Below, one piece after another: positions 44,147 through 52,601 of a DNA stretch of 64,000 nucleotides (position 1 is the stretch's first letter; each line of letters starts with the position of its first letter). Source of the DNA: CAZIRF01 sp964541755. GTDB taxonomy: Bacteria > Spirochaetota > Spirochaetia > Treponematales > Breznakiellaceae. The notes below the pieces were generated by a model. It did no database searches and had not been told where the DNA came from. It saw only the letters and a program-made list of their open reading frames with translations. Made by a program: the position numbers and the translations under genes. Where the stretch lies: assembly GCA_964541755.1 (NCBI GenBank), contig CAZIRF010000013.1, positions 1 through 64,000 on the forward strand, in the 5' to 3' direction.

Positions 44147-45468
44147 TATTCAAGCTCCTTGGCGCGGAAGGTCTTTCCGCGCAGTTCGTTAATATGGAGG
44201 CTCTTGAAAGACCCCGTTTCGCGGATATCACCGGTAAACACGACGCTCTCGTCCCGTTCTGTCCGGCCCCGCATCTGGCCCTCTTTCTTTCTCGAAGGCC
44301 CCTCGACCAATACCCTTACAGACTTCCCTACAGATTCCTCCATGCGTTCAACGGTATGACGCATCTGGAGGTCTATTACCCGTTGAAGTCGTTCCGTTTT
44401 GACTTCGTAGGGGATGCGATCCGGCAAATCAAAGGCCTTGGTCCCCTCTCGCGGGTTGTAATGGTACATGAAGGCATTCGAAAAACGCACTTCCTCCATC
44501 AGCGAAAGCGTTTCCCCGACATCTTCTTCGGTTTCGCCGGGGAACCCGATAAGAATATCGGTTGAAAAGTGCATCTCTGGAAGGACAGAACGAATATTTC
44601 GTATTTTTTCCAGATAGGCCTCGCGGGTATAGCGGCGATTCATGGCTGTGAGTATGCGGTTGGAACCGTGCTGAACACAGAGGTGCAGATAGCGCGGGAT
44701 GTTCTCGTGGGAAGCAATAACCCCGGTAAGCCGCTCGTCATAATCCTTCGGGTGGCTCGAAAGGAAGCGGAGCCAGGTCCCCTGCCCCATTTCCCGGGCG
44801 ACGAGGTCCAGAAGGGACGGGAAGTCGACAGCCGAGGAGCCCTCGCCATGGCTGTAGGAATTGACATTCTGCCCCAAGAGGGTAATTTCCTTTACGCCGG
44901 CATCGAGAAGGGTGTGAATCTCTTCAATAACATCCTTCGGATCGCGCGAGACTTCACGCCCGCGTACATACGGAACGATGCAGTAGGAGCAGAAGTTATT
45001 GCAGCCGTGCATGACCGGCACAAAGGCAGAGGCACTGCGGTCACTGTGATGGCTCGACGAAAAACTGTAATGCGGGGTCTCGTCGCTGGGGATCCAACGC
45101 GACCCCTTTTCCACCGCCTCGAGGATTTCGGGAAATATGGAACGGGCCTGCGTACCGATTGCGTAATCGACCCCGCGCTCAAGGAGCGCGGGACCTGTGC
45201 GTTCGGCCATGCAGCCACAGACAATGAGCGTGAGAGGATCGAGACCGGCCTCGCGGCGCTTCCGGCGCAGAGCAATATAGTGGTCAATGCGGCCCAATGC
45301 GCGGGTTTCGGCGGTCTCGCGCACCGAGCAGGTGTTGATAACGACAAGGTCGGCAGTATCGGCATCAAGGGCAATCTGCCAACCCCGTTCGGCGAGGACA
45401 ATTTCGAGGGCTGCCGATTCGGCCTTGTTCATCTGGCAGCCGTAGGTCTCTATGAAGCTGGATTTCAT
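44146..45468 (-). CDS. miaB: tRNA-2-methylthio-N6-dimethylallyladenosine synthase MiaB
   Basis: 440 aa radical-SAM methylthiotransferase acting on A37 of tRNAs. The N-terminal UPF0004 domain carries cluster cysteines in ETYGCQMNKAES (about 10), NTCSVRETAE and VCGCMAERTG. The radical SAM motif is HGCNNFCSYCIVPYVRGRE near residue 150, and a C-terminal TRAM domain spans the last 65 residues. The order and full motifs favour MiaB over MtaB or RimO. The ATG at 45468 overlaps the previous stop (ATGA); an earlier in-frame start lies within the upstream gene. Confidence 0.94.
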   Translation of the reverse strand: MKSSFIETYGCQMNKAESAALEIVLAERGWQIALDADTADLVVINTCSVRETAETRALGRIDHYIALRRKRREAGLDPLTLIVCGCMAERTGPALLERGVDYAIGTQARSIFPEILEAVEKGSRWIPSDETPHYSFSSSHHSDRSASAFVPVMHGCNNFCSYCIVPYVRGREVSRDPKDVIEEIHTLLDAGVKEITLLGQNVNSYSHGEGSSAVDFPSLLDLVAREMGQGTWLRFLSSHPKDYDERLTGVIASHENIPRYLHLCVQHGSNRILTAMNRRYTREAYLEKIRNIRSVLPEMHFSTDILIGFPGETEEDVGETLSLMEEVRFSNAFMYHYNPREGTKAFDLPDRIPYEVKTERLQRVIDLQMRHTVERMEESVGKSVRVLVEGPSRKKEGQMRGRTERDESVVFTGDIRETGSFKSLHINELRGKTFRAKELE

Positions 45469-45827
45469 GTGCGGGACTTGAGCCCTTTGCGAAACTGCCA
45501 AGCATTCACGACGCCCAGGCCAATAAGCCCGATGGCGGCTATGCCTATCCCCACACCGGCCACGGTCTTGAGAACCGGGATCAGGCTGAGAATTTTGAGG
45601 GCGATTACCGCCCCGCCTGCTGCCAGAGCGATTGTCCCCCCGCGGCGGTCAGTGGGGTTATCGGACTTGATATGTACCAAACCGGCAATGAGGGCGACAG
45701 CCCCGGCAACGATACCGAAGCCGACAGGCAGGGACGAGACGAGAAGAAGCGCGACTCCCGCAGAGATACCCGCTACAGCGGCGACTCCCCTTCGTGCGAG
45801 AATGGTCTTGGGTACGATGTCGTTCAT
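45465..45827 (-). CDS. Small hydrophobic membrane protein
   Basis: 120 aa from the ATG at 45827, which has AAGGAG eight bases upstream and overlaps the folE2 stop. Four hydrophobic segments are visible, rich in Gly, Ala, Ile and Val (VAAVAGISAGVALLLVS, GFGIVAGAVALIAGLVHI, GTIALAAGGAVIALKIL, VAGVGIGIAAIGLIGLGV). No motif is recognised. Translational coupling to folE2 and miaB places it in the folD-folE2-miaB transcription unit without suggesting a function. Confidence 0.7.
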   Translation of the reverse strand: MNDIVPKTILARRGVAAVAGISAGVALLLVSSLPVGFGIVAGAVALIAGLVHIKSDNPTDRRGGTIALAAGGAVIALKILSLIPVLKTVAGVGIGIAAIGLIGLGVVNAWQFRKGLKSRT

Positions 45828-46633
45828 GGACATTCTCCTTGGCGGCGCGAACCGTATTCCACATACGCGAACGCGCTGTGATTGTGAATGCTCTCCATGT
45901 TCTCCGCTTCGACGGAAAACCAGGGAAAGTGGCCCAGGGCCTCGATACCAATATACACATCGCGCACGAGGTCTTCAACAAAACTCGGCTTGTCCCAGGC
46001 GCGCTCGGTAACATACTTCTCGTCTTCCCGCTTCAAGAGGCTCCAAAGCGGGCTTGAAGCGGCATTTTCTGCTATTTCGATGATATCCTCAATCCAGAAA
46101 AAGGGACCAAGCTCCAGCCTGATGGTAACAATCCCCCGCTGATTGTGGGCCCCGTGCTCGCTAATGGCCTTCGAGCAGGGACAGAGGGTATGGACAGGGA
46201 CGGCAACCTGGACGATAAAGTCGCTCGTGAAACCCTCGCGCCCCTCGCAGCGGTGCACGGAACCTTCATAGCGGCAATCGTAGGACATGACACTCTCCAA
46301 GCCCGAAACAGGCGCCTCCTTGTCCAGAAAATAGGGGAAATCAAGGGAGCCATAGGCTGATTGCGCGTCGAGGTCGACGCAAATTTCCTCGAGCATGGCG
46401 AGGAAGTGCGGCATCCCCAGTTTGTTGCGATGCCGCTGAAAGTTTTCTATAAAGCGGCTCATGTGGGTGCCCTTGAAGTGTTTGGGCAAATTCACGAAGA
46501 GATCTGCACGGGCTACCGTGTCCTGTGTTCCCTTGACGCGGTCGAGAACCCGAATGGGATAGCGCAGGCCCTTGATGCCGACCTTTTCGAGGGGAATCTC
46601 GCGGGTGTCCTCCTGGCCCTGAATGTCGAGCAT
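45824..46633 (-). CDS. folE2: GTP cyclohydrolase I type 2 (FolE2)
   Basis: 269 aa metal-dependent enzyme converting GTP to 7,8-dihydroneopterin triphosphate for folate synthesis. Characteristic segments are DTVARADLFVNLPKHFKGTHMSRF near residue 45 and the active-site stretch VPVHTLCPCSKAISEHGAHNQRG near residue 145, with the metal-binding Cys. Length is typical (about 260). The start overlaps the folD stop (TGATG), coupling two folate enzymes. FolE2 often replaces zinc-dependent FolE. Confidence 0.94.
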   Translation of the reverse strand: MLDIQGQEDTREIPLEKVGIKGLRYPIRVLDRVKGTQDTVARADLFVNLPKHFKGTHMSRFIENFQRHRNKLGMPHFLAMLEEICVDLDAQSAYGSLDFPYFLDKEAPVSGLESVMSYDCRYEGSVHRCEGREGFTSDFIVQVAVPVHTLCPCSKAISEHGAHNQRGIVTIRLELGPFFWIEDIIEIAENAASSPLWSLLKREDEKYVTERAWDKPSFVEDLVRDVYIGIEALGHFPWFSVEAENMESIHNHSAFAYVEYGSRRQGECP

Positions 46634-47520
46634 CAGGCCTGGCCGGCGGCGGCGACCTGTTCGGCCGACTCGATGACATTTCGCAGGAGCATGGCGATGG
46701 TCATGGGCCCCACCCCGCCGGGGACGGGGGTTATCATCGAGGCGACTTTGAGGGCCCCCTCGAAGTCGACGTCGCCCTTGAGGCGGTAGCCTTTTTTGGC
46801 GCTTGCGTCCTCGACCCGGTTCACCCCGACATCGATGACGACGGCACCGGGTTTGATCATGTCGGCCGTGATAAGGCCCGCCTTGCCGGCAGCCGCGATG
46901 AGGATGTCAGCTTGGCGGGTGTACTGGGCGAGATCGCGGGTGCCGGTGTGGCACACGGTCAAGGTAGCATTTACAGAGCGGCGCGTGAGGAGATTTGCAA
47001 GGGGCTTCCCGACGATATTGGAGCGGCCTACCACGACGGCGTGAGCGCCATCAGTCTTGACCCCCATGGTCTCGAGCATAACGAGGACCCCGTGCGGCGT
47101 ACAGGGCAAAAAACCCCTCTCGCCCAGGACCATGGCCCCGACGGATACCGGGTGGAAGCCGTCAACGTCCTTTGCCGGGCTTATGGCGCGGATAACGGCC
47201 GATTCATCGAGAGCCTTGGGCAGGGGGAGCTGGACGAGTATGCCGTGTACGGCCGGGTCGGCATTGAGAGATTTTATCGTAGAAAGAAGGGTTTCTTGGC
47301 TCGTATTGGCCGGAAGGCGGATATCCCGGCTGTCCATGCCGGCTTCCGCGAGGGCCTTTTCCTTGGCGGTAACATACGAGACGCTCGCGGGATCTTCGCC
47401 CACGAGGACGACGGCCAGACAGGGGACAACACCCTTTTCCCGCAGAATACCGGCGCGCCCGGCGACATCCGCGCGTACCGTTTGGGCGATTTCCTTTCCG
47501 TCAATTATTCGTGCATCCAT
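46633..47520 (-). CDS. folD: Methylenetetrahydrofolate dehydrogenase/cyclohydrolase FolD
   Basis: 295 aa from the ATG at 47520 with AGGGGGG upstream; in-frame codons up to 47649 do not resemble FolD. Signature segments include the catalytic SYVTAKEKALAEAGM (Lys), LVQLPLPKALDE, KDVDGFHPVSVG, the cofactor-binding VVVGRSNIVGKPLANLL near residue 160, and PVPGGVGPMTIAMLL near the end. It interconverts 5,10-methylene- and 10-formyl-tetrahydrofolate with NADP. First gene of the folD-folE2-miaB unit. Confidence 0.96.
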   Translation of the reverse strand: MDARIIDGKEIAQTVRADVAGRAGILREKGVVPCLAVVLVGEDPASVSYVTAKEKALAEAGMDSRDIRLPANTSQETLLSTIKSLNADPAVHGILVQLPLPKALDESAVIRAISPAKDVDGFHPVSVGAMVLGERGFLPCTPHGVLVMLETMGVKTDGAHAVVVGRSNIVGKPLANLLTRRSVNATLTVCHTGTRDLAQYTRQADILIAAAGKAGLITADMIKPGAVVIDVGVNRVEDASAKKGYRLKGDVDFEGALKVASMITPVPGGVGPMTIAMLLRNVIESAEQVAAAGQA

Positions 47521-47681
47521 GAGCTGCCCCCCTGTGCCATGCCGCTCAAACAGCGTCGGTAACCCTTTGGCTGCGACATTGTTATCCTGCATGAAGGTTT
47601 TTGTGTGAATATGTGGCATGTTGTACCATGGAGCACGGCAGACCGGCAAGCGCCGGTATCTTCCGTATCGCTGCCCGGCGA

Positions 47682-47711
47682 TTGCGCGCGGGCGGGTTTA
47701 TATGGTATACA
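47682..47711 (+). promoter_or_regulatory. Possible promoter in the folD-47804 intergenic space
   Basis: TTGCGC (47682-47687), 18-base spacer, TATACA (47706-47711). It lies in the 283-base gap between divergent genes and points to the beta-barrel gene at 47804, which has its own GGGGGAT ribosome site. Nothing else recognisable occurs in this gap. Confidence 0.4.
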
Positions 47712-47803
47712 ACAGGGACGCCGGCCGTGAGCGCACGCATGTGTGAATCCCGGTGCACAATCCTTAAACGTACAACATCGAAGGTCCATCAGGGGGATAG
47801 TAC

Positions 47804-48511
47804 ATGCGAACACTTGTTGCGGGGCGCCTCGTCCCGATTCTCGTCTGCCTTATGTTGCTCGGGGCACCGGGCAGTCTGCTTTTTGCCCAAGAGAGCGACG
47901 ATTCCCCGCAGGAATCTTCCGGGGCAGAGACCGCCGGAAATGAGGATACCAAAGACAGCACGGGGGGCGCCACGGACGACCTCGAGGCCGACCCCTGGGA
48001 GTACCTGGATCAAACCGAAACAGTCGAAGGTGACAATGTCTTTACGATAAATGTCGGACTTCTCTTTGCCCTTGCCTTTGTCGATGGCAACAATCAAAGC
48101 CTCGATACCAATTTGGGTCTGGGCGGAGCCGGCATCCTCTCGTACGACTACATGCTCACCAAATACTTCAGCATTGGCGGCGAGTTTGGTGGATCATTCA
48201 ACAGCACACAGGGAGCCAATATCCTGTACACCGTGCCCTTCGGGCTGCGCGTCGGAGCCCTCTTCGAAGCGGGCCCCTTCGAGATACCCGTTTCGATTAT
48301 GGCAGGGGCCTGTCTCCAGACCGAACTGGCCGACAACCACCTGAGCCTTGCCTTCAAACTGGAGCCGGGCTTCTTCTGGCGCTTCAACGACGATTGGTCC
48401 TTCGGGCTCAACGTCTCCTGGTGGATGATCCCCCAATTCAATGAAGATCCGGCGAAATCGGTTTGGGGCCACTTCATGTTCACCTCGCTGGCCGCCCGCT
48501 ACCACTTCTAG
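47804..48511 (+). CDS. Probable outer-membrane beta-barrel protein
   Basis: 235 aa. Signal peptide LVPILVCLMLLGAPGSLLFAQ (cleavage near residue 29), then an acidic, low-complexity stretch (ESDDSPQESSGAETAGNEDT), then a barrel-like domain of amphipathic strands (VFTINVGLLFALAFV, YDYMLTKYFSIGGEFGG, IPVSIMAGACLQTEL, WSFGLNVSWWMIPQF) ending in ALAARYHF-like ...AARYHF. The terminal aromatic residue is typical of outer-membrane proteins. It is followed 16 bases later by a lipoprotein gene, suggesting an outer-membrane pair. Confidence 0.72.
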   Translation: MRTLVAGRLVPILVCLMLLGAPGSLLFAQESDDSPQESSGAETAGNEDTKDSTGGATDDLEADPWEYLDQTETVEGDNVFTINVGLLFALAFVDGNNQSLDTNLGLGGAGILSYDYMLTKYFSIGGEFGGSFNSTQGANILYTVPFGLRVGALFEAGPFEIPVSIMAGACLQTELADNHLSLAFKLEPGFFWRFNDDWSFGLNVSWWMIPQFNEDPAKSVWGHFMFTSLAARYHF

Positions 48512-48527
48512 ACAGGAGAGCCCATAC

Positions 48528-49673
48528 ATGACCGCGAAACAGCTTTTCAAGGCATTCATACTGATAGTTTCCTCCGCACTCCTCTTCTCCTGCAACCAGG
48601 ACCCCATATTCTACAATATCTCGAACGAGACGGCGCCCGCAGAGAGCCTCATCCCCGGTATTCCCTCCAATTTTGCGGAATACGGCGGCGGGCTCTACCT
48701 GAGTAACCGCGCCAATATCTGGACGCTAAACGGCACTGATTGGGAGCGGGTGAGTGTTGCCGGCATGCAGGCGGGCAGCAGCATCGAGGAACTTGTATCC
48801 GACAGTACGAACCTCTACGCCCGTGTAGTCTGGGACGAGGGCTTTGTCAACCTCCAGACCTACAATAAGGTCTACCGGCTGACCGGTTCCGGGGCCGGAT
48901 TGACTGCGACAGCTATCACCAACAACCTTGCTGCGGACTATCCCTTGATAAATCGCATCAGCATGGCCAACGGGACCCTTGTTGCGAGCGTCAAGAGAAG
49001 GGGGATTTCCGGCGGGATCCGCTACGTGTACCTCGTCGGGGACACACTCAGCGCTTTTGGCGGAACGACCGATCTCCCCGAAGGCTCTGCCATTGTCGCG
49101 ACGGCTTGGGGCGGCAGGAACTACTTCTTTGCCACGGGGCGCGGCGTATACTACAGTAATAGCTTTGATGGCGAAGCACCGACGCTACTCGCGGGAACTA
49201 CCGATGAAATAAGTGGTATCCGTGCCTTTGGCACGTCTCTCCTCGCCTGGGGACACAATGAAAACATCTACCGCATTACCGATGGAGAGACTCCTGCGAT
49301 CACAGTAATCAATATGGGAAGCAGGCTGGAAATGGCCAATACCATCTATGACAATGGTACCTTTATCGCCCTTCTCATCACCTACAACTACTCTGCGACG
49401 GCCAATGGCTACCGGGAGCTCGCCCTGAACACTGACCGCTCACTCCCCGACAGCTTCTCGCTCGCAACGCCCGGGGAAGCGGATGAATCTTCCACCATTG
49501 ACGAAGCCCAGTACAGTTCCTCCATGGGCCGCTACCTGGTCTACGGCCTCAAGCAGTGGGATATTGGCACCCACAATGTCCTCTTTGCCGGAACCGAAAT
49601 GGGCCTCTATTACAGCGTGGACCGCGGTAACTGGAAGATCTGGAGCAGCGGCACCCACAGCGAATTCAACTAA
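48528..49673 (+). CDS. Lipoprotein of unknown function
   Basis: 381 aa from the ATG at 48528, preceded by AGGAG. Type II signal sequence with lipobox LLFSC, lipidated Cys near residue 22. The mature protein is rich in Gly, Thr and Ser with repeated short blade-like strands (GGGLYLSNRANIWTLNGTDWE, GGRNYFFATGRGVYYSNSFDG, GTEMGLYYSVDRGNWKIWSSG), reminiscent of beta-propeller blades. No enzymatic motif. Probably surface or periplasm-facing and co-transcribed with the beta-barrel gene; rarA follows five bases after its stop. Confidence 0.72.
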   Translation: MTAKQLFKAFILIVSSALLFSCNQDPIFYNISNETAPAESLIPGIPSNFAEYGGGLYLSNRANIWTLNGTDWERVSVAGMQAGSSIEELVSDSTNLYARVVWDEGFVNLQTYNKVYRLTGSGAGLTATAITNNLAADYPLINRISMANGTLVASVKRRGISGGIRYVYLVGDTLSAFGGTTDLPEGSAIVATAWGGRNYFFATGRGVYYSNSFDGEAPTLLAGTTDEISGIRAFGTSLLAWGHNENIYRITDGETPAITVINMGSRLEMANTIYDNGTFIALLITYNYSATANGYRELALNTDRSLPDSFSLATPGEADESSTIDEAQYSSSMGRYLVYGLKQWDIGTHNVLFAGTEMGLYYSVDRGNWKIWSSGTHSEFN

Positions 49674-49677
49674 GATC

Positions 49678-51921
49678 GTGGCAGATCTCTTCGACGGGGC
49701 TGCCCGGCCGGCCGGGGACGGGCCCCTGGCCGACCGCATGCGCCCCCGCAGCCTCGATGAGATCGTGGGCCAGCAGCACATCGTCGCCCCGGGGCGCCTC
49801 CTGTGGCGCTCCATACGGGCAGACCGCCTGTCGAGCATCCTCTTCTACGGCCCGCCGGGGACCGGCAAGACGAGCATTGCCCGCGTTATCGCCAACACCA
49901 CCAAGAGCAGTTTCGAGAGTCTCAATGCCGTTCTGGGCGGCGTCAAGGACATCCGGGAGGCCATAGCCCGGGCAGAGGAACGCAAAAAGCTCTACGGGAA
50001 GCGCACCATCCTCTTTGTGGACGAAGTCCACCGCTGGAACAAGGCCCAGCAGGACGCCCTCCTGCCCTGGGTGGAAAACGGGACGGTTGTCCTTATCGGG
50101 GCGACGACAGAAAATCCCTTCTTTGAGGTCAACAAGGCCCTCGTTTCGCGCAGCCGCATCTTCCAGCTCCTGCCCCTTGAGCGGGACGACCTCTTTGCCG
50201 CGGTAAAACGTGCCCTGGCCGACCGGGAACGGGGCTACGGGCGCTACCGGGTCTCCTTTGAAGACGGGGCCCTCGAACACCTCGTGGACATCGCCAACGG
50301 GGACGCGCGCAGCCTGCTCAACGCCCTGGAACTCGCCGTCGAAACGAGCGTGGAGCCCTGGCCGCCCGCCGATGGAGCGGAGATAGCTATCAGCCTTGAT
50401 ACGGCCGAAGAGAGCATCCAGAAGAAGGCGGTGCTCTACGACCGCGACGGGGACTATCACTTCGACACCATCAGTGCCTTTATCAAGAGCATTCGCGGGA
50501 GCGACCCGGACGCAGCCCTCTACTGGCTGGCCAAAATGCTGCGGGCCGGCGAGGACCCGGACTTCATTTTGCGCAGGCTCCTCATCAGCGCCTGCGAGGA
50601 TATCGGGCTCGCGGACCCGCAGGGCATTGTTCACACCCAAGCCTGCGCCGCGGCCTTCCGCCAGGTGGGCCTTCCCGAAGGCCACTTCCACCTTGCCCAG
50701 GCGGTCCTCTACCTAGCGACGGCTCCCAAATCCAACAGTGCCCTCGCCTTTTTCGACGCCATGAAGGAGGTCGAAAAGCAGGATGCGAGCGTCCCAAGCC
50801 ACCTGCGGGACGGGTCCCGCGACGCCGAGGGCTTTGGCCACGGGGAGGGTTACCTCTACCCGCACGCCTTCCGCGACCACTGGGCGGTCCAACAGTACCT
50901 GCCGGGGGCCCTCGCGGGAAGGATCTTCTGGGTGCCCGGGGAACTGGGCTATGAGGGGGCGGTTCGCGAAGACGTCCTGCGCCGCCGCGAACTGCAAGCG
51001 GCCCTCGTCCTTTCGGGAGACGAGGCTGATGGGGAAATACTCTCCTGGAAGGCCCCCGACAAGGGGCTGGAAGCCTGGCAGCGCCGTAGCGATTCGGGGC
51101 GGGCGGCCGGCCTCCTCGAGGAGCGCCGGGAGCTCTTTGCACGGGCGGCCCTCGCCCGCCACCATCGCGTGCTCGTCCTCAAGGCCGATGACGGACTCCT
51201 CCTCCAGGAAGCCTGGCGGCAGGTTCCCGAGGGCCTTGCGGCCGGCCTCGTTTCGTCGCCCGCCGCACAGGAGGCCCTCGCTGCCTTTGCGCGATCCTCC
51301 CGGGCCCCTCTCGAGGATGAAGAGCTCCCGCACACCCTGGTTGCCGCGCTCTCTGCAGTGCCGGAGGCCCGTACCCTCGAGGAGGCCTTTGGCTGCCCCC
51401 GCTTTGAACGCATACTGGCCCGTAATCCGCTCGCCGGAACGGCGGGCGATAGTCAAGAAGCCCTGTGGAAGGGGCTTTCGGCCCTCCTCGAAGCCGGCGG
51501 CCGCCTCGTTTTTTCGCAGCTCATTCCCTCAAAGGGCCAGCGACTCTCCAGCCTTGAAGGGATGATCGCGGCACTCGACGGGGAAAGCTGCGAAGCCTTT
51601 CGCGAAGCAGAAGAGGCATTCTTCACGGAGGGATCCGGCGCAACAGGGCCCACGGCCCGGGGGATTGCAGAAAGCCTTGAATTGGCGGGCTTGACTATCA
51701 GCATGGATGAAAAAATCCTGTGCGAAAAACGCCGTCCCTCCCCGGCCGATATTGCGCGCTGGTTCGATACAAGATCGTCGAGCTGGGGTCGTGCGATGGC
51801 AAGAGAGCTGGGGGATGAAAGACTCGAACACGTACGGGCACTTCTGACGAGCCTGGCCGGAGAAGGCCCCCTCGACTGGAAGCGCGGCATACTCTATGTG
51901 ACAGCGGAGAAGACGACATGA
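49678..51921 (+). CDS. rarA: RarA/MgsA-type AAA+ ATPase fused to a C-terminal domain of unknown function
   Basis: 747 aa from a GTG at 49678, giving the family opening ...PLADRMRPRSLDEIVGQQHI. The N-terminal 425 residues are RarA: Walker A GPPGTGKTS (near 60), Walker B LFVDEVHRW (near 115), sensor GATTENPFFEVN, and the C-terminal oligomerisation region ending KEVEKQDASVPSHLRDG. RarA acts at stalled replication forks with SSB. The remaining 320 residues are an extra domain with a weak class I methyltransferase look (HHRVLVLKADDGLLLQEAW, LEAGGRLVFSQLIPSKG), but no clear SAM-binding glycine motif. RarA fusions with an unknown domain are known elsewhere. It overlaps rdgB by ATGA. Confidence 0.88.
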   Translation: MADLFDGAARPAGDGPLADRMRPRSLDEIVGQQHIVAPGRLLWRSIRADRLSSILFYGPPGTGKTSIARVIANTTKSSFESLNAVLGGVKDIREAIARAEERKKLYGKRTILFVDEVHRWNKAQQDALLPWVENGTVVLIGATTENPFFEVNKALVSRSRIFQLLPLERDDLFAAVKRALADRERGYGRYRVSFEDGALEHLVDIANGDARSLLNALELAVETSVEPWPPADGAEIAISLDTAEESIQKKAVLYDRDGDYHFDTISAFIKSIRGSDPDAALYWLAKMLRAGEDPDFILRRLLISACEDIGLADPQGIVHTQACAAAFRQVGLPEGHFHLAQAVLYLATAPKSNSALAFFDAMKEVEKQDASVPSHLRDGSRDAEGFGHGEGYLYPHAFRDHWAVQQYLPGALAGRIFWVPGELGYEGAVREDVLRRRELQAALVLSGDEADGEILSWKAPDKGLEAWQRRSDSGRAAGLLEERRELFARAALARHHRVLVLKADDGLLLQEAWRQVPEGLAAGLVSSPAAQEALAAFARSSRAPLEDEELPHTLVAALSAVPEARTLEEAFGCPRFERILARNPLAGTAGDSQEALWKGLSALLEAGGRLVFSQLIPSKGQRLSSLEGMIAALDGESCEAFREAEEAFFTEGSGATGPTARGIAESLELAGLTISMDEKILCEKRRPSPADIARWFDTRSSSWGRAMARELGDERLEHVRALLTSLAGEGPLDWKRGILYVTAEKTT

Positions 51922-52499
51922 TCATGCTTGCAAGCGGCAATGAACACAAACGGCGTGAGTTGCAGGCTATTTTGGGGGTTCCAATCGGGATTCCCAAGGA
52001 CCGCGGCCTCGACTTCGATCCCGTGGAAGACGGTTCGAGTTTTCTCGAGAACGCCCTCATCAAGGCACGGGCCCTCCACGAACTTACCGGGGAAGCCGTC
52101 ATCGCCGACGATTCGGGGATCTGCGTGGACGCCCTTGGCGGGGCGCCGGGTATCCACAGCGCCCGCTACGGCTATGCCGAGGGCCTCGCCTCGAACGACG
52201 CGGAACGGAACGCCCTCCTCCTGTCGCGCATAGAGGGACAAAGTAACCGTAAGGCCCGCTTTGTCTGCTGCATGGTCCTCCTGCTGTCGCACGAGAGGTT
52301 TTTCGTGGCCCAGGAGACCTTCGAGGGGGAGATCGCACCGGAAGCATCCGGAGGCGCTGGCTTTGGCTACGACCCCCTGCTCCATCTGCCGGCACACGGC
52401 TGCACGGTGGCAGAGCTTGCGGAGGACGAAAAAAACCGCCTGAGCCATCGGGCAAAGGCGGCACGGGTGCTCGCGGACATCATCCGAAGCGCGTTTTAG
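51918..52499 (+). CDS. rdgB: XTP/dITP diphosphatase (RdgB/HAM1 family)
   Basis: 193 aa house-cleaning nucleotide pyrophosphatase that removes ITP, dITP and XTP. Motifs: the N-terminal LASGNEHKRRELQAIL, SFLENALIKARA, catalytic IADDSGICVDALGGAPGIHSARY near residue 60, and GFGYDPLLHLP near residue 150 with the C-terminal LSHRAKAAR. Length is typical. It is translationally coupled to rarA, linking nucleotide-pool sanitation with fork maintenance. Confidence 0.94.
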   Translation: MIMLASGNEHKRRELQAILGVPIGIPKDRGLDFDPVEDGSSFLENALIKARALHELTGEAVIADDSGICVDALGGAPGIHSARYGYAEGLASNDAERNALLLSRIEGQSNRKARFVCCMVLLLSHERFFVAQETFEGEIAPEASGGAGFGYDPLLHLPAHGCTVAELAEDEKNRLSHRAKAARVLADIIRSAF

Positions 52500-52557
52500 G
52501 CGCACGACGGGGGGGCCCCATATCAGGCTGCGCCCGGCGAATTTCCCCGAACACAGG

Positions 52558-52574
52558 CGCCCCAAGACGGGGCG
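52558..52574. terminator. GC-rich hairpin between convergent genes
   Basis: Six-base-pair stem CGCCCC / GGGGCG with a five-base loop, midway in the 102-base gap between rdgB and the convergent lipoprotein gene. There is no T-run, so terminator function is tentative. Confidence 0.35.
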
Positions 52575-52601
52575 ATTGAATATCGAGCCCGCCCCATCAG
52601 G

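Noticed and set aside
49483..49677. Upstream extension of the rarA frame
   Set aside because: It lies inside the preceding lipoprotein gene in another frame; the RarA family opening begins at the GTG at 49678.
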